From NCBI GenBank assembly GCA_902729315.2, contig LR746277.1:2051001-2115000 (forward strand): DNA of 64,000 bases, given 5' to 3'. Below the pieces are notes generated by a model. It saw only the letters and a list, made by a program, of their open reading frames with translations, made no database searches and was not told the origin of the DNA. The position numbers and the translations under genes were made by a program. Source of the stretch: Spirodela intermedia. Taxonomy: Eukaryota; Streptophyta; Magnoliopsida; Alismatales; Araceae. This document shows, piece after piece, positions 24,330 to 37,394 of the stretch (positions within the stretch are counted from its first letter, which is position 1; each line of letters opens with the position of its first letter).

Positions 24330-26847
24330 AAGAGTGGAGAAGAGGAAGAGCGAATAAAAACTAATCACATGGTGGAATAGATTTTATTTCTTACTACTTT
24401 AATGTCTAATTTACTACACTTTGTGTTGAGAGATAGTATGATAAATACACCCAGATGTCCTAGGTTGGAGAAGAAATAAAAATTTAGTAAGAAATAATAA
24501 TTCATATAGAGCATAGCCTCTAAATGTGGTAGATGACATCCTATCAATTAGATAGGCTATCATCAATATAACTTTTTTCCAAAGCATTTTGGGCATATTA
24601 ATTTATAACAATAGGGCCCAAGTGATTTCTGGATGGTGTCAATGTTTCCTTTTTGCTACTCTATTTTGTAACGAAGTGTAAGGTCAAGATGATTCATAAA
24701 TAATTTCCTTATCTTTTATGAAAATATTAAGATTTCATTCAAAATATTCTGTCACATTATCTAAGCAAAAAGTTTTCACTTATTTGTCAAATTGAGTAAT
24801 AATCATACTACAAAATACTTTGACTAATTATGATACTTCATTTCTAGATTGATCAAATATAACCATGTCAAGTGGGTAAAATCATTTATAGAACTAATAA
24901 AATACCGATATGAATCTATAGAGGTAATAAAAGATGGACCTCATACATCAAAATGAATGAGATCAAAAGAAGCTCTCTTAGTGTTTGAAGAAAAAAAGAG
25001 AACACTTTTGCAACTTCATAAGTTTGACAATGCAGTGAACTAATGTTAGTCAAGTTAAACATCATAAGCAACATAGTGTTCATTATCCTAAAAGATAGAT
25101 AACTTAAGTGAGCATGTCACAAATAAATTTCTTGTAATCTTGGGTTCATTTTTGAGCAAATTGTGATTTTAGTACTATCTATCATTTAGATTAGAGAAGA
25201 TAGATTAGGTTGCTTTAACGTCCACTCTAAATTATTAGTCTTATCTTCAAATGTTAAAGTACACAATGATCATGATAAAAAGGTTACTGAACATTTTATT
25301 AATTATAATAAAACTTGCAGAAAGTAAATTGATATGAAGACTAAGAACATGACATGTCAAAGGTAAAATTAAGTGACTATTTAATCTAATGGAACCCTTG
25401 TTATCAATAATAACTCAACTTTCATCCACTATACTCACTTTATCCCTACTCGATGTAGAATGATTTGATGTAAAATTAAAAGATGTATCAATTATAGTTT
25501 TGGATTCCCTAGAGTTAATGACCTAAGTCTCATACAAAAATTCAGAGGTTACACTTAATATTGTACTTGATTTATGTAGTTGTAAAACTTGAGTTCAATT
25601 GTTTATTTGCATCTCCCTCAATATGACTCAGAGTTTTGCAATATCCTGTGATATCTTTTGATATCCAAAAATATCAGAATATATAGAGTCATTAGGGTGA
25701 TATATATTTTATGAGACCATATAGACAGTTGACTTAGCTTGAAATGACATTTGATTTTTCTCATCATATTTTGATTTTTCTAGCCTTATCTCTTGATGTA
25801 ATACCCAACAATAATACACACTATGATTGGTATAGGCACAATGTATACACTGCTTTCTTGATTTCTTTCTTTCTTGGCCTTTGACACTTTTATTTTTTTT
25901 TATTAATAGTCAATGCTTAGTGATCCCCTATTCCTAATTCTATACTCTTAGAAAAATTGGTCATAAATAATTTCTTTTCCTCCTCACATAATACTTTAAA
26001 ATAAACTTTTTAAAGAGATTGTGTAGACTTCATATTCAAATTTTGTCTCAATACTTCTATTCATGTTTCAATCTAACTAGTAATTTGAAGGTTCTACTTA
26101 GCCTAAAATTTGGAAGGTAATTGCCTTTGATTTTCTATAGATGATCATGAATTGTATAAATCTATTTATCTCACATACTCTTAGAAGCAATAAAGTACTG
26201 TGTAAATGTCATATTTCTTGTTTCAACTCACAAATATTATTGTTCAATTGATAGCAGAGATTTATGTTGTGTTTTTGACCATACATTGCAGTCATCCACA
26301 TCTTCTAATTGAATTCAAGAATCATGATGAAACCAAGCTATTTTCATTGAACCAAACTTTATACTATGGTCTGTGATTGAAATTAACTAAGTTACAAATA
26401 TATTCAATTTTGTCATGTGCTCCAATGTGTAATTGTGTTGTAGTGACCCATGTGAAAAAAATTATATTCAATCAACTTTTGAGGAGTAATTTGTCAATGT
26501 GATTATGATATTGCAGATTCTCTTCCTCTCACTAACCTTGTGATATTAGTAGATTCATTGATGAGGCCATTATGGAAGATGAATTCATACTCATATTATA
26601 TGTTTGAATAAGTACGAAGCCAATTATTATACGATTACTAAAGTCAACTAATCCTCAAATATGATATTTGATATGTCTCAAATAATATATATGTGAGTTC
26701 AATCAATAAACAATCTGATAGTAGATATAAAAAAATTAAATAAAAATTCTGAATAAAATAATATTTTAATATTTATCAAGAGGGGAGCAGATGAAAAAAA
26801 ACTAACCATACAAAGCTTGTTCAAGATTGAACAATGCTTTGATACCA
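24330..26847 (-). mobile_element. Degenerate Ty1/copia retrotransposon (PBS, gag, protease, integrase; RT lost)
   Basis: Read on the minus strand the order matches a copia element. First comes a primer-binding site at 26847-26836 (TGGTATCAAAGC, one base from the initiator tRNA-Met complement TGGTATCAGAGC), directly after a possible LTR end ..CTCTCA. A Gag zinc knuckle follows near 25890-25780 (CIHCAYTNHSVYYCW). A protease-like stretch (SIRLNSHL..VLSLHINLLS) lies near 25540-25310. Integrase remnants span 25200-24330 (YTSLQNRVAKRK, then MPKMLWKKVILMIAYLIDRM). Many stops and frameshifts break every part, and the reverse transcriptase, RNase H and 3' LTR were not found downstream. The element cannot be autonomous. 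Outer borders are uncertain because I could not match a second LTR. Confidence 0.8.
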
Positions 26848-29800
26848 TGAGAGGAATGAGGAAAGGACACACCAAGGATGAATCAAGGCAAGGCGATGAA
26901 GTGGAAGGCCAAGCATTCATTAATGATCTAGAGGAGCAATGAGAAAGGTGATGCCTAGATGAGCTTACAGCCAATTAAGGATGGTCCTCGGCCCATGGAG
27001 ACATCAACAAAGGAGATGTTGACAAGATGAAGCCCCTACTACTTGAGATGGTTGCATGATGAGAGAAGACAACAAGTGAGACAACCAATGTCATGGCATG
27101 CTCCAAGGAGGGGTGGCGTGTTGGAGAAGAGGAAATGAAAATGAAATCAATCAAACTGGGAATGCCCATAAAATAAATAAATATACTACAAAAGTCATCA
27201 ATACATTTTTATTGACTTAAAAATAATTGAGCATGTAATCTCTTGATCGATAAATAAGGAAAAAGATAACTTGACTCATCATGCTCATTTAAAACTATGA
27301 TCTTATTATATTTGAAAGCTCACCACATAAAAAAATATTTGTTAATCCACATATAGTGTCATTAACATAAATCTAAAATATTTAAGTGTCACTAAAATTA
27401 AATATTGAATGATATTTCTTCTGAAAATATTTTTTTTAAATGATTTTAAAATCCAAACATTATGTAATTGACATATATATGAATTATCAATCATTTTCAT
27501 TGTTTAATTTAATAAAAAATGTAGTAAAGTCTTGACACTAAAAATTGTCATATGCTAATAATAATTTTTAGTTTATCATGCCATGCTCTCAAAAGCTATC
27601 TAAAACCACAAAATAGATTGTTTTTAAAAAGCATTGGTAAAACAATATGGTTGGTGGATGATAAATTCTTCTTTCAATTATGCATTAAAAAAATTCTATG
27701 TCACATTTATTAATTTTTTTTAAAATTCTTAACTATTCAAGGACAAAGTTGAAAAATGATGTATAGTCAAGCAACCAATGTGTCTTTCAATGCTTACTCT
27801 CATCTTTTTCTTCAATATTATCCTTAAACTACACTTTTTGATTTTATTTTTTACAATTTTGTCTTTCTAAGTTTGATTTTTAATGTACAATTGGTATTAT
27901 ATATATACATCAGGTCACATTTTGATCAAGAATTTTACCCTTAAATTTTACAATTGATAAAGAATTTTACTCTTAAATTTTCTTAGTGCTTAATGACTCT
28001 AGGTGACCATTTTTTTATTAAAAGGTCAATTTTCTTGAGTGATTAAATTAATATTTAATCATAAATGTACTCATATAAAATAATAAAATATTTATTATGA
28101 GTTAGTTTTTAGAAGTTATTGTTCGTCGATTGTGTCTTGAATGGATAACGAGGAATGATGACAAATACTTGGTTTTTAATATCTCATGTAAAATTTGTTT
28201 GAATGTGGAAGGCATTATACTTTGACATAGCTGAGGAGGATCTCGTCCAGCTTGAATTTGTTTCTTGACTTGTGCCTTCTTGATGTTTGACTAGTGGATA
28301 AGACATCTCAAATTTTTATAAGGTTTGATACGAAATATATCAATATTTCTCCTCAAGGTGATCGAGGAGTTAGAGGTGACCATTTATAACTATTTAGTCA
28401 TTAGAGGGTTGTTGAATTTGTAGAAAAATCTTATTCAAAATTCTTTCATTTTTTCTATAGTCACTCAACATTTGAATTCTAAAATTAATTTTAAATTCAA
28501 ACAATCTAAAATCAATATGACATAAATTTTAAGACATTATATATCCTCAATGAGAAAATCAATACGTGTCATTGTTTATTACTAACTTATAAATTTGAAT
28601 CTTACCAATTCAAAGAAGTGTGATAAGGATCCATTATTGGCAAAGCATAATTGATAACAAATGTGAAAAACAATTAATGATATAACAATAAAAAACAATC
28701 TAAAACTCAAATAAATTATGATTGTTAGGTAAAGACATTAAAATTTGATTTTAATGTGTAAAGTCATAACTTCTATGATATATAATAATTAAAATTATTT
28801 TTCAAATGATATTTATTAATATTAAAAAAAACTCTATGTAACAATATGACTGGTTTTAATTTAATAAATTAATTTGATCTAAAAATATTAAAAAAATAAT
28901 GATTTATCATCATGGATATCTAGTAGACTAAGTTAGATTTTATATGCACATGCATTCTTATTGATTATTTAGGTGTAATTATTATTTTTCAATAGTCACC
29001 AATGATGTAAATATTGACAGTTTCTATAGTAAAATATAAAGTAAAAATTTCAAGTGATAAAATCTACTAAACTTAGTCTTATGGGATTTACGTGCAATCC
29101 TAGAATCCCTATTTGAGTATTTTCCATCATTACTTTAAATTCTTCTTAAATTTGTATTCAATTAATTTCAAAACTCATACATAAAAGAATATTTATTCAT
29201 GAATTGATTTTTTGATCAATAAGCATAATTTGATCTTTTAATTGATGTTATACATGTTTGTCATCATCTTAATAATATTTATTTAATGCTTAAAAAATGA
29301 TGAGATAATTTTAATATTAAGTAAAAAATAATATTTGTGTTGAATCAATATATAACGTGTATAATCTTTAAATATTTTTTATTTAAACAATACTTCATCA
29401 ATGTATTGTTTTGAATTCAATAAATATAACTTGTTACATGATTGCCACACCTAATATGCCCCCCCCTTATTGATCTTTCATGATAGTAAATTTGAGTCGA
29501 TCTTAGGGAAGACATTTAATTCATCATGATTAATTATAATATATTTTTATGATCATATAGCTATAGAGATAAATATGTATATCATAGAAGAATATTTAGA
29601 TAAACTACAAAAATAACACAAAGATTAGATGAATATACATGAGAAAATTAAATGAAATGAGCAAAAGAAATTACACCAATGGGAAAATCATGCATTGAAC
29701 AAGAAGTCAAAATCCATTTTCAAAGTAACACTTTCTGCTACAAAAAAATCTAAATGAGATTTGATTCATTGCAGTAGAAAAACATAGTGATATAATTTAG

Positions 29801-31779
29801 AATTTTGATCAGAACTATTCCTGAAATTAAAAAAACAAAACATAATTAATAAAATTTAAAGACTTCTCTTCTAATTTGACGTTTGTGGATAAACAACGAT
29901 GATCACGTATAGTTGACTTGATTGCTGGTCCTTGATCTACTGCACTAGCAAAGATGAAGCATAGTTTGACAACTCTATTTTCTCACCATGTAGAGGAATT
30001 GGAGTGATCCTCAAACACAGAAGACAATAATGTTACCTGCTGATAGAGGAAGAAGAGAAGAAATGGCCCATCAAAGCTTCAAATAGCTCTAAGGATGAAA
30101 CATAGCGAAATGACCAGCCCAAGGCAAGAGAGCTGCATCAAAGGAGGGAGGAGAAGGTTGAGCATGCCTTCTCTCTCTTCTCCAATGCCCTTTCATTCTT
30201 TAGATCTAAAAATTCAGCATGTCGCCTTAATTCTACCTTCTATTTCATATTTTTGGCCTTGAATCCTGCTAAAATTACATTTTTAGTATATAGACTCATA
30301 AGAAATCTTAAAAAATCATAAAAATTGCAAAAAAAAAGAGAACATCTGAGATCATTCTAGCATTATAAATATTGAAAATTTCTATCTAACCCATCATAAC
30401 TCACAATCACGTTTAGTCTTTTATTTTCAAAGAAATATCAATGAATCAATGTAAATGAATGAAACTTTGTTTATCTGAAAGTTATATCAGTATGTATGTA
30501 TTTTATAACAAAACTAAAACATAATATTTTTTTTGGCATATTAGTATGATAATTTAGAGAATTATCACCCATATCCAACAATTGAGCTAAGTGACTTTTA
30601 ACAAAAGTGGTTCTAATAATATTAGCTACTTTAATTTACTCAAGAAATGTGAAACCTTTTTAGTGGTAAACACTACTATCATCTATTGGTCTCACAAGGC
30701 TCATGTTTCAATCTAACTTCATTCAATCTTGAATGTCTATGAGATTTTTTTAAAAATATAGCATCAAAGAGTAACCTCATAAATGTATAAAAAGTAATAT
30801 GATAAAGACTATTTTAACATTTTATGCAACCCATCAATGTTAAAGCCTCATTATCTTGAAACTAATAATATTAATAAAAATATATAGAAATCATGTTCAA
30901 CATTGATTCAAGATGTTGAAAATCAATGAGATGGAAATCAAAATTTGTTTATAGGCATTAAAATATAACTAAAAAGTGACTAAGTGAGTAGGGCATTATA
31001 TTGGCATGAGGTAAAATGACATTTGAGATAGAGGAGATTTATTTTTTAGATGTGACTATTTATGTCTTTAGTTTTGACACATATTATAAAATTTATTTAT
31101 GAATTATATATACATATTTTATTAAATCATCAATATATCATAATAATTTGTATCACAAGTTAAATATCTTTGATAAACATTCAAAAAGTATATCTTGATA
31201 GTGCTTGATACAATCATATGATTATAAAACATATATACGGATTTGAATACAACACTTAAGAATTGAGAAGATATAAGTTTTAACATGAACAAATGTCTGA
31301 AAAATCAAAGAAATAAATATTCAAACATGAGATTCAAACTCAAGATGCAAGTGATGCAAGTCTCAAACCAATCCAAAATCACATATGTACTCTCGATTTA
31401 TAATGCTTTGTTTTAAGAAGGAAAATGTCTAAGTTCCCAAGGAAATAGAGGAAGAAGATATAAATGAGATCAAGAGAGAACGAGGGAGAGTGGTGGTGAG
31501 TCGTCAGCCTACAAAGGACGCTTGAGGGAGTGGCTGCCAGCAAAGGGGTCCTAGATCAGGGCAAGGAGGAGGACATAGAGAAGGATGAGGATTTGTAGGA
31601 TGAGGAAGGTTGGGAGGAAGACAGAGGAAGAAGGTTTCTTACTTTCAATCATTCTCCCCTGAATCTATTGTCTCTACGGCTTTAAGATGGGGCTGGTCAC
31701 ATGCCTGATGTTCCAAAGTGGCCGACAAACCTTCCTCTTCTTCTTTCTGACATCTATCCTTAATGGGCCTATATCAATA

Positions 31780-34165
31780 CTTCCCCCATGAGTCTCCAGC
31801 TTGTCATCAAGCTAGAATTTAAGAAATTGTTTGACGATGGTTCCCATGATGCTTCAAATTCAGGGAGGTGCTTCCACTTGATTAGGATGCAAACCCATCA
31901 GCTGAAGACTTGGCACCCAGCATAGCTTCCGGTTCAATGTGTCATTCTCAATCTACAGATAAGGAGGCTGGAAGGGTTTGTGGGTGTCTCCCTCTAGTCA
32001 GTCCCCACTGGAGCAACTAGGATGTCATGACGCATTTGGCCTCATCAAAAGCACAATGTGCTACTTCTAGCCAAGCAAGGGAATCCTTATTTAGTATTTG
32101 TGTGAGAGTCCAAGAAATACCTGCATAACCCTTCACAAACCTCTGGTAGGGACCCAAAAATCCTTACTTGCTTGAGATATTGAGGAACCGGCCAAGTTAG
32201 AATATCTTGGATTTTTCTTGTGATCGTAGTTATTTCGGCTACTGAGTTCTAGTGGCCCAAATATGCTAATTTGTCTTGAAAAAATAAACATTTATTGATA
32301 TTGACAATCAATTGGTTTTCTACTAAAATAAAAAGTATCATGTTTAAATGATCCTCATGCTCTTGTTGCAACTTGCTGAACACCAAGATATCATAAAAAA
32401 ACACCAAGACAAAGCGGCATAAGAGGGGGTGGAAAATCATATTCATTAGTGACTAAAATGTTGTAAGGGCATTAGAAAGGCTGAAAAGTACGATCATATA
32501 CTCATAATGACCTTGGTGGGTTCAAAATATAGTCTCCGGTATATCATAACTATCACCTTAATTAGTGGTAGTTAGAAATCAGGTCGAGTTTAGAGAAAAT
32601 TGTTGCCCCATGTAACTCTTCTAGTAATTCATCCACGACAGAAATAAAAAAATAATTTGGCACTATCAATTTGTTAAGAGCTCTATAGTCAACACAAAAA
32701 CGTCAAGATTCATCATTTTTCTTACCTAGAGAAATTAGTAATAAGTCTTGATTATCATGAGTTATAATTAAGTAATAATATATTTAAAAAATTAACTCAT
32801 GATAAATAAATTAATATTTATGTTAAATTATAAAAAATTGTTTTTAATTATTAATGTGAAAATTTGACTAATTATGTGATTTTATATTATTTTTATAATC
32901 ATATTTTGAGATCAATAAATAGAAATAAAATAAAAATATAGAAAAAGGGGGGACCCATGGGCCAACTGGGCCTACAAGCAAGTTGGAAGTACAATAAGAT
33001 AGAGCTGCAAGTGGCTAAGGACTAGTAGAAAACACATGTGTATCATTCTCCTTCCTTTTTATGCAACAAATGGTCATATAAAATATTTAACTTTTGATGA
33101 ACCTTATTAACTTCATTTCTAATGTCTAATGCATCATGATTTCTGACTCAAATATTCTTCATTTATTTTTATTATTTATGTGATCATATAAAACAAAAGA
33201 TTCATGTTCAGTAGAATTTTCACTTAAATTTTCATATAATCTATAAATTTCATCCTCATCCTTACTCATAAATGTACCTCCACATACAACATCTATAGTA
33301 TTTTTGTGTTGTTCAGATACACCATCATAAAATATATAATTTAATTGTCATTTGGGAATTTCATGATGTGAACATCTCTATTGAAGCTCCGTGAATCTTT
33401 TTTGTAATTCATTGAAGGTTTCTCTTAATTTTTGAGTAAATTAGATAATGTCTTTCTGTATGGCATGATTCTTGCCAATGGGATAAAATTTTCTTTTAAC
33501 CATGTGGTGATCTTATATGGTAATAGTGTGAGCCAATCTCTAGTTTTATCATATAGTGAATATAGAAAGAGACGTAACCTAAGTGCATCTTGAGGAATAT
33601 TAAGAATATGAAAAGATGTAACCTAAATTTATAAGGTTGAGTATTTTCAACATTCTCACTCTCTTCGGTTGAATCATCTATCATAGGTATTTCTACTTCT
33701 ATAGAAGATGACTTTTTTCATTATTTTACTACTGGAGTCTCTAATATATGTGGTAAATTTCATTTTTTTGTGTCTCTAAATTTTTAGATTGATTGGTAGC
33801 TAGATTTTTTAAGATTAGTTGCAAGCTTCGTCTATTGTTCATAACTCAAGTTTTTAAAATTTAAATCTAGCAATGATCATGACATGAATATATGATTCTA
33901 ATAAATATGTTAAAGACAAATATATAATCAATGTGCAATTTAAAATAGTCAAGTAAATAAATAGAAACTAAAAATTTTAAATTATGAAAAAAATGTAAAT
34001 AGAAATCAAATGAGCCTAATTTTTTTTTATTTTTATTTTCAAAATACTATTTGAATAAAAATAATAAAATAATAAATCTATATACTTTTTTTAAAAAGTA
34101 ATAAAATATGAAAAAATAAATCAATTAACACTAATTAAAAATAGATTTCTCTAACAATGGTGCCA
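31780..34165 (-). mobile_element. Degenerate Ty3/gypsy remains: PBS, gag, RT and integrase tail, interrupted
   Basis: On the minus strand: a PBS-like TTTTTGGCACCATTG at about 34169-34155, resembling the TGGCGCC-type site after C-to-T decay. Then Gag at about 33700-33180 (ERF-like, HHEIPKW, FYDGVSEQ and GGTFMSKDEDEIYRLYE readable across frames). Then reverse transcriptase at about 32720-32249 ([29 protein letters not shown] in place of the usual DDILVYSK, LAYLGH). Then an integrase C-terminal/chromodomain-like piece at about 31910-31790 (IKWKHLPEFEASWEP). Protease, RNase H and most of integrase are missing. The YDD catalytic motif is lost and stops are frequent. A copy of the island's LTR-like repeat (32739-33058) sits between gag and RT, so this may be two different relics brought together. 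Confidence 0.75.
32739..33058 (+). repeat. LTR-like repeat, copy D (5' 320 bp only)
   Basis: Matches the first ~320 bases of the copies at 35218, 37395 and 41263. It starts TAATAAGTCTTGATTATCATG, has the inverted pair around TTATCATGAGTTA / TTAACTCATGATAA, then the GGGACCCATGGGCCAACTGGGCC block and the CACATGTGTATCA block. Similarity stops at about 33058. It is truncated and heavily C-to-T/G-to-A mutated. Confidence 0.75.
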
Positions 34166-35217
34166 AAAAGATGGTGTGCACTTGTTGTTGTATTTAAATG
34201 CCCATTATCTAATAATATTTATAATTAAGACTTAATAAAATATTAGTATAGATGTTAGTCTTAGGTCGAACATAAGGAGATTGATTTATCCATCATGAAA
34301 ACTAATTTATTATATATATAGATTAATTTTAATATTTTATCACTATTTAACAGAAATAAGAAAATAAAGAGATGAGGTGAAAATAATGAAAAAAGGAAAA
34401 TGAAGAAAAAAAGAAGGAAAAGAGAGATAAGAGATCTCTCATAAAAGAGAGAGAAAGGGAGAGAAGGAGAGAAATCTCATCATGAGATAGAAAAAAAGAA
34501 ATGTCTTACAAGAGAGAGGAAGAAAGAGGGAGATCGATTGATTAAGAGAGAGAGAGAGAGAAAGATACATCTCACAAGAGATAGAGAGAAAAAAATGTCT
34601 CATGAGAGAGGAAGAGAAAGAAATAAGATGATAATTAAGAAAGAGAGAAACACGATCAAGCCATTTTCATAGTGACTATGATTTTCAAATGAATGTGTGC
34701 TTAAAAATTCACGTACATGAATGAGGTCAGCCATGAATCTCTCTACCTTATTTTAACAATTCAACACTCATTAATCAATTTTTAATCTCGTTGATTTCGT
34801 ATTCAAAAATAGAAAGATACTCGTTATTTGTGAAATGCTAGGAACATGAATACATCAAGATTTAACTACAGAAATAAATAAAAAATAAGTTGGACACAAT
34901 TTTAGCTTGATCTCAAACGAGTTTTGAAAGATTCAAAAGAAGAACAAAGATCATTTATCAAGTTCTGAATTAGTTCTATTCATTTTAATCAAAATATATA
35001 TGAAATGAAAATAAATTATTGTAAAATATAAATAAACATTGGAAGCACATAAATAAATGATAAAATAAATAAATAAATAATTGCTCAAATTTAGTCTATC
35101 TCTTGGACAATTGGAGACATTGGTGTAGTGGTTTAGTTTTGTCTAAACGTGTCACACTATGTTAAAAGTCGCAAAAGTATTGTTTGAAAGTGTTATGGTG
35201 CTTGCTAGAGAGATATG

Positions 35218-36841
35218 TGATAAGTCTTCATTATCATGACTTAATAATTAATAAATAATCTATTTTTAGCCTTAAATCATAATTAATAGACTTATATTTA
35301 CATTATATTATGAAAATGGTTTTCAATTAATTAATGTAATTTTTTAGTTAATTATGTGATTTTATATAAATTTATATGATTTTTATAGTCTTATTTTTGA
35401 GATAAATAAAGAAAAAAGAAATTAAAATTAAAATATAGAAAAAAGAAGGGACTTGCTAGCTAATTGGGTCTACATGTGAGTCAAAAGTGCAGTCAAGAGG
35501 AGCCATGAGTAAGAACTTGAGCGGCTATGAACTAATGGGAGCACATATACACCACTTCCCTTTCATGTCATTCATTGGTGGCCAACTAGCTATGGTGCAA
35601 AGAGTAGTCGTACATGTGAGAAAGGGACTTATTATTTGTAAATGTGATATTACTATATATTTGTCCAAAACTTTGACGTACAATCAATGTAGGACTAAAC
35701 TCACAAGCGACCAACGCGGGTTCGAATCCTACTAGAACAAAAACTCATATTTTTATCTGATTAAAACGTGACTTTCTTGTAGATCATCGATGAATGATTA
35801 AGTCATTAGAATTGCTTGATCATTGGTGAAAATTTTGTTGATGCAATTTACGAAGTATTGTTACTAAAATTTTTGAATAATTCACGAAAAAAATCATAAA
35901 CCCATCGAGTAAAGCATCTTGGATTACTTGACGAGCAAGTCATCATCTAGGAGAGGACGATTTATTGGGAGATGAGTCACCACCTCTTGAGAACGTATGA
36001 GATGCGATGAAGAGCCTCCTCCTACTACGCGGACCTGAGGATAAAGTTTTCTAACACATGCCCCACCTCTATCCAACTCCTTTTTGTTAGGTGACAATCG
36101 TTAGGGAGCTACAAAGTTATCATTTTTTCGCTCCTTTAGGTGATAGCTGTCGGAAATGATTCAACAACCTATTTCATTGATCTCTAGACTTCGCAAGAAG
36201 ATCTACAGATTACTCACATCATCTTTATCTAAAGAGAGACTTCGAGGCTATAGATACTATATGACAATCTTCTCAAATGCTCAAGATTTTAGTATATCGT
36301 TAACGTATCATAGTTGTGATGTCAGAAATCTAACTCTATTTTTCTACTTTCAACTTAATTTTCACTTCATTTAGTAATAATTTGTCTGATTTAAATCTAT
36401 CAAACTATTTTTCATTTAATTATAATTATTCTGGCTTTTATAGATCTTAATTTAATTAATTAAATCATATGTAATCACTTACATAAGAATCACCAGGTGG
36501 AACTTTGTTTTCGTCCGATTCACATTTGTTGGGTACTAACGTCATCTTGACGTCCACACCATTATTTCCCTTTTTCACAAATTTTTAAATAGATTTTATT
36601 TTCATTTTAATATAAACTTCTTTAACAAATCATATTCTTTGAGAAAAATTTTGAAAAATTATTTAATATTATATTACATCCTTATGATTGACTTGAAATT
36701 TTTTCACTATTTTTAGGAATTTATTGAATTATAATTTATATATTTGTTCATAAGTATTTATAAATATCTAAAAATTAGTATTTTCTAGTTTTATAAATTT
36801 TAAATTTATGTGATTTATTACACAATTATTAAGTCACATCA
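35218..36841 (+). repeat. LTR-like repeat, copy A (full length, decayed)
   Basis: 1624 bases, colinear end to end with copy B (1638 bases). It begins TGATAAGTCTTCATTATCATG and ends GTCACATCA. Relative to copy B most differences are C to T or G to A, as expected from deamination of methylated cytosine over a long time. The flanking five bases (ATATG and ATCTA) do not match exactly, so target duplication is unproven. Confidence 0.8.
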
Positions 36842-37394
36842 ATCTACTAAAAAAAAGAGTCGACCACATTATCACCGTCATCTAGGAGAAGGAAAGAGTC
36901 AATCACTCATCAAAGGCCTTGAGTTTAGTTAGGGGAAGAAGGAACAAGCTCGCCAATCACACAAATGGAGGCAAGAATAGATTGTCATATTCGTGATTGC
37001 CATTAAGATTTTAAACATAATTTATAATATTTATTTTACTAAAAAATAATTGATTATTATCTTTATATCCTTAATGATGATATGTGTGAGAACTCAAGTT
37101 CTTAGTATCGTAGTGTCTCATGAGTTGTTGGATCATATCTGCTTGGTCATGTGGCACGTTGAACGATACAAGATCAACCCGTCATGAATAGCTGCTGATT
37201 GAGAACTTAAGTCTCTAATACTGTGGTACCTTCTTAGCCATCAGATCATCATTTATGGCCATGTGCATGCTGAGCGGTGTTGGATTTGCGAACTGTCGAT
37301 GGATTGTTTTACGCTTGTATTGTGGTAGTTCGCTCACCTGATGATATGACTTATCTGATGTCATGACTTGCTGAATATCATTGGATGACACCAC

